A stretch of 64,000 bases of DNA, taken from assembly GCA_021404565.1 (NCBI GenBank), contig JAAWWF010000010.1, positions 62,001 to 126,000 on the forward strand, read 5' to 3'. The DNA is from Roseivirga sp. (lineage in GTDB: Bacteria; Bacteroidota; Bacteroidia; Cytophagales; Cyclobacteriaceae). Made by a program: the position numbers and the translations under genes. The notes under the pieces are model-generated. The model saw only the letters and a program-made list of their open reading frames with translations. It was not told the origin of the DNA and ran no database searches. Below are positions 8,351-17,009 of this stretch, piece after piece (position 1 is the stretch's first letter; each line of letters begins with the position of its first letter).

Positions 8351-9076
8351 ATGCACCAATCAATCAAAACCATGAAACTCACACACTTCATAGGGGCCCT
8401 GATCATGTGCCTCCTCTCTCCTGTTTCTCTCTTCTCCTTTCAAAACAGCTTTACCGGTATCTGGGAATTCTCCGATGAAGACGGGGATACCTTTCTGGTA
8501 CAAATAGCCGAAGATAACCGTGTCATCAGCAATTACGCCAAGGGAGACAATGCCATCATACCCGAAGAGGGCTATTGGCATCTGAGCGGTAATGAACTGC
8601 ATATACTTTACAATAATGGCTGGATGGACATACTGCGCAGTACCAAAAACGGCTACTCGAAAACAGCCTATAAACCCGGTGAAACAGCTGAGAAAAAAGG
8701 AGGAAAAACCAGTGTAGCCTTTAAAACCGGTCGAAAAACCATTTGGGGGAGTACCTCTGAAGCCCACTTTACGGGTTATTGGAAATTACTGGATGAAAAC
8801 AAAAAAGTTTTCTATCTCCATATACAGGAAGACCATTCCGCCCGCTCTACCTACAGCGATGGGGCCAATGGCCTGTTTGGCGAAAAGGGAATCTGGCGTT
8901 TTGAGCAAAACCGTATTATGGTTATGTATGACTCCGGCTGGGTGGATGTAATCACCAAGCAGGGATCCAGCTTCAGCAAATTCTCTTATGCCCCGGGCCA
9001 GCGCATTGGCGGAAAACCAGACAATACCTCTATGGTAGAAAGAGCTAATATGGAAGAACTGGGAGTAAAGCGATAA
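8351..9076 (+). CDS. secreted protein with two tandem repeats, unknown function
   Basis: The 241-residue product has a signal peptide (MKLTHFIGALIMCLLSPVSLFS, starting at Met-8; the true start could be 8372). The mature chain holds two copies of an approximately 78-residue beta-rich unit, residues 34-111 and 140-217. Both begin FTG(I/Y)W, share NYAKGDNA / TYSDGANG, then G(Y/I)W, then YNNGWMDI / YDSGWVDV, and end with YKPGE / YAPGQ. A lysine/glycine-rich linker joins them. I do not recognise a named family. It stands alone between the eRF1-like gene and the desaturase gene. Confidence 0.75.
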   Translation: MHQSIKTMKLTHFIGALIMCLLSPVSLFSFQNSFTGIWEFSDEDGDTFLVQIAEDNRVISNYAKGDNAIIPEEGYWHLSGNELHILYNNGWMDILRSTKNGYSKTAYKPGETAEKKGGKTSVAFKTGRKTIWGSTSEAHFTGYWKLLDENKKVFYLHIQEDHSARSTYSDGANGLFGEKGIWRFEQNRIMVMYDSGWVDVITKQGSSFSKFSYAPGQRIGGKPDNTSMVERANMEELGVKR

Positions 9077-9151
9077 TACGCCTGACCATATTGATGGAAA
9101 CGGGCGAGGCTTTTACTAACTTGGCGACACACAGACCTCGACCCATCTTTG

Positions 9152-10222
9152 ATGCAAGAAACAACAGCTGAGAAAATTGTGCTGGACAAAGGCAGAATCC
9201 AATCTCTTACCCGCTATGCCAGGGAACATAAATCCAAGGCAACCATCCAGATTATCAATTCTTTTTTACCCTTTATTGGTCTCTGGATAGCCATGTACTT
9301 TTCACTGGATGTCAGCTATTGGCTCACGCTGGGCCTGGGAGTGATCAACACCTTCTTCCTTGTCAGAATCTTTATCATTCAACATGACTGCGGACATCAG
9401 TCTTTTGTGAAAAACCGCAAAGCTCAAAAGGTCATAGGGCATATCTGCAGCTATTTTTCTACCATTCCTTTTAAGTACTGGGCAAAGTCGCATAATGTGC
9501 ATCATAAAGTAAATGGTCAGCTAGAGCTGAGAGATATTGGCGATGTACCCACCTTCACCGTGCTCGAGTTCAAAGGGTTCAGCAAGTTTCAGCGGCTTAT
9601 TTATCGTATTTACAGGTCTCCGCTGGTAATGTTTCTGCTAATGCCCATCTACTATCTGTTTGTGCAGATCAGGTTGGTCAAAGTAAAATTGCCATCATTT
9701 AAGAAAGAAAAGAAAGGCCTGCTTCTGAATAACCTCCTGATCCTCGCGGTATTTACCATTCTCGGTTTCACTCTTGGCTGGGCAGATTTTCTACTAGTCC
9801 ACCTCACTATCCTGGTGCTGTTTTCTATTGTGGCCATGTGGTTTTTCTATGTACAACACCAGCATGAGTATGGCTATAAGCAATGGAAAAAGAACTGGGA
9901 CTATGTGACTTCTGCTCTGAAGGGCAGCACCTATTACAAAATCCCCAGGCTTTTCAACTGGCTCACCGGCCATATTGGTTTACACCATATACATCACCTG
10001 AACCCCGCCATTCCCAATTACAACCTCAAAAAATGTATTCAGGAAAATCCCTGGCTCAACCAGTTCTCTACCATCATCAGCTTTAAGGATAGCCTGAAAC
10101 TGGCCTCTCACAAGCTTTGGGACGAAACACAACAGCGGATGATCTCTTTCAGAGAATTTTATGATCTTGACAAGCGGGGACTTATACCTGTGCCTGTAGA
10201 ACCGTCAAAAGCAAAATACTAA
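9152..10222 (+). CDS. membrane fatty acid desaturase
   Basis: From ATG 9152 the product is 356 residues. It has the three histidine clusters of di-iron membrane desaturases: HDCGH (78-82), HNVHH (114-118) and HIGLHHIHH (about 273-281), with hydrophobic pairs between them (about 35-75, 160-175 and 190-230). Such enzymes introduce double bonds into acyl chains of membrane lipids using oxygen and an electron donor. The HxxxH..HxxHH..HxxHH spacing fits the omega-6/delta-12 group; the exact position of the double bond cannot be read from sequence. TAACTTGG at 9116 is a weak promoter candidate. The trmL gene follows after 5 bases, so they are probably co-transcribed. Confidence 0.9.
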   Translation: MQETTAEKIVLDKGRIQSLTRYAREHKSKATIQIINSFLPFIGLWIAMYFSLDVSYWLTLGLGVINTFFLVRIFIIQHDCGHQSFVKNRKAQKVIGHICSYFSTIPFKYWAKSHNVHHKVNGQLELRDIGDVPTFTVLEFKGFSKFQRLIYRIYRSPLVMFLLMPIYYLFVQIRLVKVKLPSFKKEKKGLLLNNLLILAVFTILGFTLGWADFLLVHLTILVLFSIVAMWFFYVQHQHEYGYKQWKKNWDYVTSALKGSTYYKIPRLFNWLTGHIGLHHIHHLNPAIPNYNLKKCIQENPWLNQFSTIISFKDSLKLASHKLWDETQQRMISFREFYDLDKRGLIPVPVEPSKAKY

Positions 10223-10227
10223 GCAGC

Positions 10228-10683
10228 GTGCCTTTTAATATTGTACTGATAGAACCGGAAATTCCCACAAACACCGGTAATATAGGTAGGCTTAGCCTGG
10301 CCTCCGGCTCTCACCTGCACCTGGTAAAACCACTGGGTTTTGAGTTGGATGATAAAAGAGTGAAACGTGCGGGACTGGATTACTGGAAGCATATCTCACT
10401 TCATATTTACGAGAGCACGGATGAGTTTTTCGAAACCCACAAAAACAAACCCATGGTCTTTTTCTCAAGCCATGGAACCCAGAACCACTGGTCCATCGAC
10501 TATCAGGATGATATGTTTCTGATTTTCGGAAAGGAGTCGGTGGGGCTGTCTGCGGAAATCACTGAAGCAAATGCTGAGCGCCTGTACAAAATACCGATTG
10601 ACACCACCCACGTAAGAAGCCTTAATCTGGCCAATGCTGTCAGTATTGTAGTATATGAAGGCTTGAGACAAGTGCGTCATTAA
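10228..10683 (+). CDS. trmL: tRNA (cytidine/uridine-34 2'-O)-methyltransferase TrmL
   Basis: The 151-residue SPOUT enzyme uses SAM to methylate the ribose of the wobble base in leucine tRNAs. Family motifs are clear: NIVLIEPEIPTNTGNIGRLS (motif 1, residues 4-23), LDYWKH, IFGKESVGLS (knot region, about 92-101) and IPIDTTHVRSLNLANAVSIV (about 117-136). The start is GTG at 10228, chosen because homologues begin just before the FNIVL strand and no ATG is available. It follows the desaturase stop by 5 bases. Confidence 0.94.
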   Translation: MPFNIVLIEPEIPTNTGNIGRLSLASGSHLHLVKPLGFELDDKRVKRAGLDYWKHISLHIYESTDEFFETHKNKPMVFFSSHGTQNHWSIDYQDDMFLIFGKESVGLSAEITEANAERLYKIPIDTTHVRSLNLANAVSIVVYEGLRQVRH

Positions 10684-10738
10684 ATCGCGCAGAGGGCACT
10701 TAAATCATTCAAACGGTACGAACTTACCAATCCACAGA

Positions 10739-13378
10739 CTAGTCACTCGCCAAATACCTGGAAGGATTGGCCCTTTTCAGTTTTGCCGAGTGATAGCTGA
10801 TAGTAAGGAAAGTGAGCAACAGAGAGCCCAAAACGGCCACTGCGAAAACCCAGGGGTCAACCTCAATTCGATAGGCAAAGGACTGCAACCAGCTATCAAC
10901 CGCCCAATAGTAGGCAAGCGGAGCAGCCAATGCGAACGACATAAGAATAGGCAGAGCGAAACCTTTATTCACGATAAATACCAACTGTCCTATGGTAGCC
11001 CCCAGCACCTTGCGAATGCTAAATTCCTTCATTCGTTCCTCGACCATAAAAGCACTGAGACCCAAAATGCCCAGAATGGAAATACCAATGGCCATGGCAG
11101 CAAAAACAGAAAGCATTTTACCCAGACGTATTTCAGTGTTATACTCCTTGTTAAACTTGTCATCGTAGAAGGTGAAATCAAAAGGGCGATCATCAACATA
11201 GCGTTCCCAAACGGTCTCAATGGATGAAATGGTCCGACTCATTTCCTGAGGGCTCAGCCTGGCCACCAGGTAGCTCGGAATGATAGAATCAGGAGATATC
11301 ACCATCATCATGGGTTTTATCTCTGACTTAAGCGATTGATCATTAAAGTCTCGAACGACTCCTACAATCGTGTTGTCCGTGAGATGCGCAGGACCTCCCT
11401 TTTGAGGTTTTACTATCTTACCGACAGGGTCGTCCCAACCCAATTGTCTGGAGAGTTGCTCGTTGATGATAAATCCTTTTTGTCCATCACTTTGAAAGTC
11501 AGTGCCCTCCACGATTTCCATACCCATGGTTTCGATAAAGCTCTCCCCCACCCGATAAAAATTAGCCCAGAACTGTTCATCACTTCTGTCCTCCAGCCCT
11601 TCAAAATGATTGATAGGATAAGCTGTCATATCTCCGTTATTCAGCAGATTTGACACGTAGGTACTGGAAGTGACTGATGGAATAGCATTGATGTCATTCT
11701 TAAAAGCAGCATAATGCTCATCCAGTTCACCTTTGGCTGGGATGTAAATAAGCTGCTCCCGATCATAACCAATGTCTTTATTGAGAAGAAAGCTGAGTTG
11801 AGATTGAATAATAATGGTCACTATTACCAGAATCTGGGCAATCAGGAACTGAAAGGTGATCAGGCCTTTTTTCAACAACCTCCCCCTGCCCCTCGGAGAC
11901 TTACCCTTTAAAGCGTTGACTGTAGAAAATCTGCTTAGAAAAAGGGCCGGATAGAACCCCGACAAGAAAGTAATAACCAAAACAATACCGGCTATCAGCA
12001 GCACAAAGGCAGGTGGTAAGCCTGAAAAAGAGAGCTCCTTGTCGAGAAACTGGTTAAAACCCGGCAATAGACCACTGATGGCGATAAGCGATAAAACGAG
12101 TGATATGAGCACATACAAAAAAGTCTCTGCCAGGTAAAGTCTGACCAAGGCTCCTTTAGTCGCTCCAATCGCCTTTCTTACCCCTACTTCCCTGGTTCTG
12201 TTAATAGACCGAGCCACCGCAGCATTGGTGTAATTTACACAGGCAATAATGAGTATCACCAGTCCAATCGCACTGAAAATGTACATATAGCGAAGGTCAC
12301 CCGTCTCTGAAGCCTCGGTATCAATCCGGGATTCCAGGTGTATTTCTGCTATGGGCTGCAGGTTAAAAACACTGGGTTTCAAATTCCGCTTTTCCGACCA
12401 GGCATCACCATAGTTGGAAGGAAAGTGCTCGTTTTTTAAATCGTCAATCTTGGCTACTACGGTAGCATAATCTGCTGGTCTTATCTTCAGGTAAGTAATA
12501 CATGGAGTCTGTGAAAAGGCCGCATTACCTCTTCTCTCCAAAGGGACCAACGAAACCAGAAATTGAAACTGTAGCTGTGTATTGGCAGGAGGGTCTTTCA
12601 CAATGGCAGCCACCCTTTTCGGGTCATTTTTATTGAGGATCAATACCTCTCCCAATGGGTTGGTGTCCCCGAAATACTTGTTTGCAAGGCTTTCGGTAAT
12701 AATGATCGCGCCCGGGTCATTCAAGGCACTTTCTACGTCACCTGCCAATACCGGAAAGTTGAAAAAATCAAAGAAAGACTTTTCAGCGTAATAACCATTA
12801 CTCTCATAAAAGACCTTATCACCAGCTTTGACAATCACCTGCCCTTTGGTACCCAGACGCGTATAAGATTCCACCTCCGGGATTTTCTCCTTTACCATGG
12901 GCCCGATACTCATAGAAACCCTGGTAAATTCGAAAGAACCCATGGGCACATTTCGCTCATGTGACATGCGATGGATGGACTCATAATCATTATGAAATCT
13001 ATCGTAGCTCAGCTCATGACTCACAAACATGGAAATGAGAATAAAGGCACTTAAGCCTGCAGTCAGGCCTAGTATATTCATCAGGCTATAGGCCCTGTCC
13101 TTTCTGAAATTGCGGACTGAGATAACAAAGTTGTTCTTGAACATGGCGATGCGATTTGATGAGTAATGTGACTTGCCTTTGAAGTAGAGATGAAATAGAA
13201 TGCTGATCGTGTCCTTCCAATAGCGGAGTACCGCAGGCCTCCTGCCCCTTTTCAGAAGATCCTTTTCATAAGTCTCTTCCAGGTCCCAAAGGGCTGTCTG
13301 TAAGAAGTCATAGGAGCAGAACCATTCCAGAAGTTTTTGGGCCAGTCTGGGAGGTGAGGGTTTAGCTTCGGGCTTCAT
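10739..13378 (-). CDS. FtsX/MacB-type ABC permease with N-terminal prefix domain
   Basis: The 879-residue membrane protein begins with a soluble 'permease prefix' (residues 1-75, RLAQKLLEWFCSYDFLQTAL), then the MacB-like order: TM near 98-120, a periplasmic domain, three TMs with the FtsX motif NRTREVGVRKAIGAT, a fourth TM, a second periplasmic domain and a final set with MKEFSIRKVLGAT. Such permeases use mechanotransmission to drive export or lipoprotein release. No ATPase gene is adjacent, which is common in this Cytophagales-type family. The start overlaps the PadR stop by four bases (ATGA), so the regulator and permease form a coupled pair. Confidence 0.88.
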   Translation of the reverse strand: MKPEAKPSPPRLAQKLLEWFCSYDFLQTALWDLEETYEKDLLKRGRRPAVLRYWKDTISILFHLYFKGKSHYSSNRIAMFKNNFVISVRNFRKDRAYSLMNILGLTAGLSAFILISMFVSHELSYDRFHNDYESIHRMSHERNVPMGSFEFTRVSMSIGPMVKEKIPEVESYTRLGTKGQVIVKAGDKVFYESNGYYAEKSFFDFFNFPVLAGDVESALNDPGAIIITESLANKYFGDTNPLGEVLILNKNDPKRVAAIVKDPPANTQLQFQFLVSLVPLERRGNAAFSQTPCITYLKIRPADYATVVAKIDDLKNEHFPSNYGDAWSEKRNLKPSVFNLQPIAEIHLESRIDTEASETGDLRYMYIFSAIGLVILIIACVNYTNAAVARSINRTREVGVRKAIGATKGALVRLYLAETFLYVLISLVLSLIAISGLLPGFNQFLDKELSFSGLPPAFVLLIAGIVLVITFLSGFYPALFLSRFSTVNALKGKSPRGRGRLLKKGLITFQFLIAQILVIVTIIIQSQLSFLLNKDIGYDREQLIYIPAKGELDEHYAAFKNDINAIPSVTSSTYVSNLLNNGDMTAYPINHFEGLEDRSDEQFWANFYRVGESFIETMGMEIVEGTDFQSDGQKGFIINEQLSRQLGWDDPVGKIVKPQKGGPAHLTDNTIVGVVRDFNDQSLKSEIKPMMMVISPDSIIPSYLVARLSPQEMSRTISSIETVWERYVDDRPFDFTFYDDKFNKEYNTEIRLGKMLSVFAAMAIGISILGILGLSAFMVEERMKEFSIRKVLGATIGQLVFIVNKGFALPILMSFALAAPLAYYWAVDSWLQSFAYRIEVDPWVFAVAVLGSLLLTFLTISYHSAKLKRANPSRYLASD

Positions 13379-13713
13379 AAGTCGAGGAATTTAACCTTCG
13401 GTAATGGCAGGCGATCAAAAAGCTGGTTGCGCAGCGACTTTACCTCATGCAGGGCCCTGACCCCGGCCTCCGTAATGTCATAGTACTGTTTTCTTCTACC
13501 ACCCTGTTTTTCAGTAATGCCCCCTACCCTGGAATCCACCCAACCTTTGTCTTCCAGTCGCTGCAGGGCTGCATACAAAGCGCCCAGACTGATGTCCTTC
13601 TGCAGGTTCTCCTCCAGCTCCTCGCGAATGGTCACCCCATAGGCATTGTCTTTCAGTACTCCCACGGTAAGCAGGACCAGTTCCTCAAAAGCCCCGAGCG
13701 TCATCTTTTTCAT
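13375..13713 (-). CDS. PadR-family transcriptional regulator
   Basis: I start at ATG 13713, which has a good Shine-Dalgarno-like GAGGAG just upstream, giving 112 residues instead of the longer frame from 13833. It has the PadR winged helix: LGAFEELVLLTVGVL, YGVTIREELEE, SLGALYAALQRLEDKGWV and the wing GGRRKQYYDITEAG, followed by a short dimerisation helix. It is expected to repress its own operon, including the permease that overlaps it by four bases. The ligand is unknown. Confidence 0.92.
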   Translation of the reverse strand: MKKMTLGAFEELVLLTVGVLKDNAYGVTIREELEENLQKDISLGALYAALQRLEDKGWVDSRVGGITEKQGGRRKQYYDITEAGVRALHEVKSLRNQLFDRLPLPKVKFLDL

Positions 13714-13836
13714 TTCTCCTCTTTTTGGTAATATACTCTGATTCGAGAAATTAGTTTCTAAAAAGAGAGGATATATTTTTAAAGGACTGCTCGTTGAGGT
13801 TAGAATTAATTTTTCAGGGGGTATATCCCTCATCGG

Positions 13837-13885
13837 ACAACCTGCCAGCAGCAGGCGGGCTCTCCTTAGAAGGGAGCAGTTGGTA
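13837..13885. repeat. palindromic repeat unit A, copy 1
   Basis: Hairpin-forming segment with CCTGCC..GCAGG followed by GCTCTCC..GGGAGC. It aligns with the copy at 14097-14145 over about 49 bases with several mismatches, in the same orientation. Confidence 0.6.
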
Positions 13886-13900
13886 CTCGAACGCTACTAA

Positions 13901-13993
13901 GAGATTGCCCCGCTCCATAGGTCGCTCGCGATGACGAACTGTAATGTCATTGCGAGAAAGACGAAACGCGGTGAAGTCTGACGTGGCAATCTC
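13901..13993. repeat. REP/BIME-like nested palindrome
   Basis: Outer arms GAGATTGCC (13901-13909) and GGCAATCTC (13985-13993) are perfect complements; inner arms CTCGCGATGAC (13925-13935) and GTCATTGCGAG (13946-13956) match at 10 of 11. The GTCATTGCGAG..GCAATCTC wording is that of a dispersed intergenic repeat seen in many bacterial genomes. Confidence 0.7.
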
Positions 13994-14096
13994 CTGGAGG
14001 AGTTCGTGTACTATTCCCCTCATGGATAGGTGGGGTTAGGGGTGGTGGATACCCCTCGGTCCATTAAGACTGGTTTCAATTTCTTAATTTCCGTAG

Positions 14097-14145
14097 GGAC
14101 AGCCTGCCCGCAGCAGGCGGGCTCCCCTTTTAGGGGAGCATTTGG
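14097..14145. repeat. palindromic repeat unit A, copy 2
   Basis: GCCTGC..GCAGGC followed by GCTCCCC-TTTTA-GGGGAGC, a perfect 7-base stem. Directly repeated relative to 13837-13885. Located just downstream of the formate dehydrogenase operon, so it may also end that transcript. Confidence 0.6.
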
Positions 14146-14199
14146 CTCACTTCCATCAATATGCCGAAGGAGTCAATTTCAAAGTTAGCTATTTTAAAC

Positions 14200-16998
14200 T
14201 TACCCCCTGATCTTATCCTGCGGTACGGCTTCCATACCAGCACTTGCGCTTTGGGAAGCTTTCATCAGCTTATTGGCGCCTTTAGACTTACGGATTTTTA
14301 CAGCAACCACCTTGTACTCAGGGCACTTGGCTTCTGAGTCATGGACGTCTGAGGTAATCAGGTTGACCATGATTTCCGGGAAGTGGAAAGTGGTGCTCAT
14401 CACACCGGGCTTTACTTCTTCCGTCACACGGGCCTTGATATCTACCTTGCCACGGGCTGAGGTGACACAAACCATATCACCATCTTTGATCCCGTTATCA
14501 GAAGCATCCTTTTCATTGATCAGGAGTACATCTTCTTTGAGGATTTCGCCATTACCGGTTCTGCGGGTCATCGCACCACAGTTGTAGTGCTCCAGCTCGC
14601 GGTTGGTGGTAATAATATAGGGATATTCTTCCCCATGCTCTTCTATCTCGGCAGATTCTCTCCAATCGAAATAGGTGAACAGACCTTTGCCTCTTTTGAA
14701 TTCTTCCAGGTGGATGATCTCTGTGCTGGAACCATCTTCTGGTACAGGCCATTGCTTGCCATTCTCGGCCAGTTCTTCCCATTTGATACCTTTGAAGAAG
14801 GGCACTATCTGAGAGATTTCTTCCAGCATGGTATCCGGTGCATAGTCAGGCTGATCATAGCCCATACGCTGCATGACGTCTACAATGATCTGTCCGTCCG
14901 CTTTGGTGCCCGGCACAGGCTCTACCACTTTGTTGACTCGCTGTACCCTACGCTCACCATTGGTGAAAGTGCCTGATTTTTCCAGGAAGGAAGCTCCCGG
15001 TAAAACCACATCGGCCAGCAGAGCTGTTTCTGTCATAAAGAGCTCCTGTACGATAAAGAGGTCCAGACTCGTGAGGGCTTTCTTCACCTTACTCGTGTTC
15101 GGGTCAGTTTGTACCACATCCTCCCCTATAATCCACATGACTTTGAGGTCACCGGCAATGGCGGCATCGAACATCTCCGGGATCTTGTACCCGATATGCA
15201 GTGGCAGCTTATCTATGTTATAAAAATCTATATACTTTCTGTTGACATCAGGGTTGGTAACATCGAGATATCCCGCACCCTGGTGAGGCTGTGCTCCCAT
15301 ATCGGCAGCACCCTGTACATTATTTTGCCCACGGAGCGGATTTACCCCCACGCCTCTTCTACCGATGTTTCCGGTAATCATAGCGAGGTCAGCAATTTGC
15401 TGCACCGTGAAAGTACCCTGTGAGTGTTCCGTAACTCCCAGACCATGGAAAGACATGGCATTTGGTGCAGAAGCATAAGTAATGGCCGCAGCTCTTACTT
15501 CTTCTCTATCCACACCGGTAATGGCTTCCATGGCGTTGATATCGAGTTCTTTGATATGGGCCACAAAGTCATCATAACCTTCTGTACGGTTAGCGATAAA
15601 GGTATTATCTGCCACTCCTTCTTCCACTATGTAGTAGAGCATCATATTGAGTAGAGCCACATTAGTACCAGGTCTCAGTTGCAGGAAGTGATCGGCATAT
15701 TTTGCCAGTTCAATTTCTCTCGGATCAATCACAATCAGCTTAGTACCTTTCATGGCGGCCTGCTTGATCTTAGCCCCTGTCACCGGGTGAGCAGCAGTTG
15801 GGTTGGCCCCAATCACCATCATACAGTCGGTGTACTGGATATCAATCACCGAGTTGGTGGCTGCACCAGTTCCGAATGAGCGTTGCATACCCAATGCAGT
15901 AGGTGAGTGACATACCCTGGCACAGCAGTCTATGTTATTGGTACCAACCACCGCACGGATAAACTTCTGCATGAGGTAATTTTCCTCGTTGGTACAGCGG
16001 GCAGAGGAGATACCAGCAATTGAATCCGGTCCGTGTTCTTCCCTGATATGAGTGATCTTATTGACGATATAGTCATAAGCCTCATCCCAACTTACATTTT
16101 CCAGCTGGCCGTTCTTACGCACCATTGGGGAACGTAAACGCTCCGGGTGATCGTAAAATTTAAAGGCATAACGCCCTTTAAGGCAGGTATGCCCTTGATT
16201 TACCTCAGCATCGTAAGGAGCAGTGATACTGATAATTTCTTCGTCTTTGGTAGCCACATCCAGGTTACAGCCTACACCACAGTAGGTGCAAACGGTACGG
16301 GTACTTTCAGTAGCATCGTTGGTTTTGGAATCAAATACATCGGTAATGGCTCCCGTGGGACAAGCCTGACTACAGGCTCCGCATGACACGCAGTCAGACT
16401 CCATAAAGCCTTCGTTCATGCCCATGACAATCTTGCTATCGAAACCACGGCCTTCCATGGTCAGTACCATTTCGCCCTGCACTTCATCGCAAGCTCTTAC
16501 ACAACGAAAGCAGTTGATACAGGAAGAGAGATTGGCCCGCATATAGGGGTGACTTGTGTCTTCTACCCTATCCATGTGGTTGCGTCCAGGCTCATAGCGT
16601 ACCTCGTCCATAGTGAGGCCTACATCCAGCGCTACCTTCTTCAGCTCGTTCTGATTGGGGTTATCCGTTTCGAATTTCTCTTTTGGATAGTCTGTCAGTA
16701 CCAGCTCAACAATATTCTTACGCAGTCGCTCAATCTTATTGGTATGGGTATAGATATAAGAATCGGCCATTACCGGAGTATGGCAGGAAGCCTGTACCCG
16801 GGTAGGTCCGTCTTTCTTAAGGGCTACCTCTACGCTACACACCCTGCAAGAGCCAAAGGGATCGAGGTTGGGTGCATCGCACAAGGTAGGAACGGGGTCT
16901 GGCCCCAAAGTTCTTCTTAGCAGCGTCAGGATCGTTTCTCCACTCTCGAAGTTTACCTGCTCATCATTGATATAAACGGTGTTTTTTGACTCGCTCAT
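14200..16998 (-). CDS. fdhA: NAD-linked formate dehydrogenase alpha subunit (Mo/W-bis-MGD)
   Basis: The 932-residue protein oxidises formate to CO2. In order it has a [2Fe-2S] domain (Cys-40, 51, 54, 72), a His-Cys region, two ferredoxin [4Fe-4S] sets (Cys-160/163/166/170 and 203/206/209/213), the catalytic-domain [4Fe-4S] (Cys-237/240/244/272) and the molybdopterin domains. ARVCHSP (360-366) places the metal ligand as Cys-363, so it is the cysteine and not the selenocysteine form. This is the layout of cytosolic NAD-dependent FdhF/FdsA enzymes. The beta subunit ends 11 bases upstream, so they are one operon. No signal peptide is present. A short tail after residue 900 (SQSASAG) is unremarkable. 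Confidence 0.93.
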   Translation of the reverse strand: MSESKNTVYINDEQVNFESGETILTLLRRTLGPDPVPTLCDAPNLDPFGSCRVCSVEVALKKDGPTRVQASCHTPVMADSYIYTHTNKIERLRKNIVELVLTDYPKEKFETDNPNQNELKKVALDVGLTMDEVRYEPGRNHMDRVEDTSHPYMRANLSSCINCFRCVRACDEVQGEMVLTMEGRGFDSKIVMGMNEGFMESDCVSCGACSQACPTGAITDVFDSKTNDATESTRTVCTYCGVGCNLDVATKDEEIISITAPYDAEVNQGHTCLKGRYAFKFYDHPERLRSPMVRKNGQLENVSWDEAYDYIVNKITHIREEHGPDSIAGISSARCTNEENYLMQKFIRAVVGTNNIDCCARVCHSPTALGMQRSFGTGAATNSVIDIQYTDCMMVIGANPTAAHPVTGAKIKQAAMKGTKLIVIDPREIELAKYADHFLQLRPGTNVALLNMMLYYIVEEGVADNTFIANRTEGYDDFVAHIKELDINAMEAITGVDREEVRAAAITYASAPNAMSFHGLGVTEHSQGTFTVQQIADLAMITGNIGRRGVGVNPLRGQNNVQGAADMGAQPHQGAGYLDVTNPDVNRKYIDFYNIDKLPLHIGYKIPEMFDAAIAGDLKVMWIIGEDVVQTDPNTSKVKKALTSLDLFIVQELFMTETALLADVVLPGASFLEKSGTFTNGERRVQRVNKVVEPVPGTKADGQIIVDVMQRMGYDQPDYAPDTMLEEISQIVPFFKGIKWEELAENGKQWPVPEDGSSTEIIHLEEFKRGKGLFTYFDWRESAEIEEHGEEYPYIITTNRELEHYNCGAMTRRTGNGEILKEDVLLINEKDASDNGIKDGDMVCVTSARGKVDIKARVTEEVKPGVMSTTFHFPEIMVNLITSDVHDSEAKCPEYKVVAVKIRKSKGANKLMKASQSASAGMEAVPQDKIRG

Positions 16999-17009
16999 GA
17001 TATGCGCTT

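Larger units (their letters stand above)
13714..14199. other. repeat-rich intergenic region
   Basis: This 486-base spacer carries no gene that I can support. It contains the padR promoter region (AT-rich, 13714-13800) and at least three palindromic repeat units listed separately, plus a C/G-run segment (14020-14065, GGTGGGGTTAGGGGTGG followed by ACCCCTC). It resembles a mosaic of dispersed intergenic repeats. Confidence 0.6.

Noticed and set aside
13375-13833. Longer PadR frame beginning at 13833
   Set aside because: Forty additional residues without family support; ATG 13713 has a Shine-Dalgarno-like GAGGAG and starts at the known PadR N-terminus.
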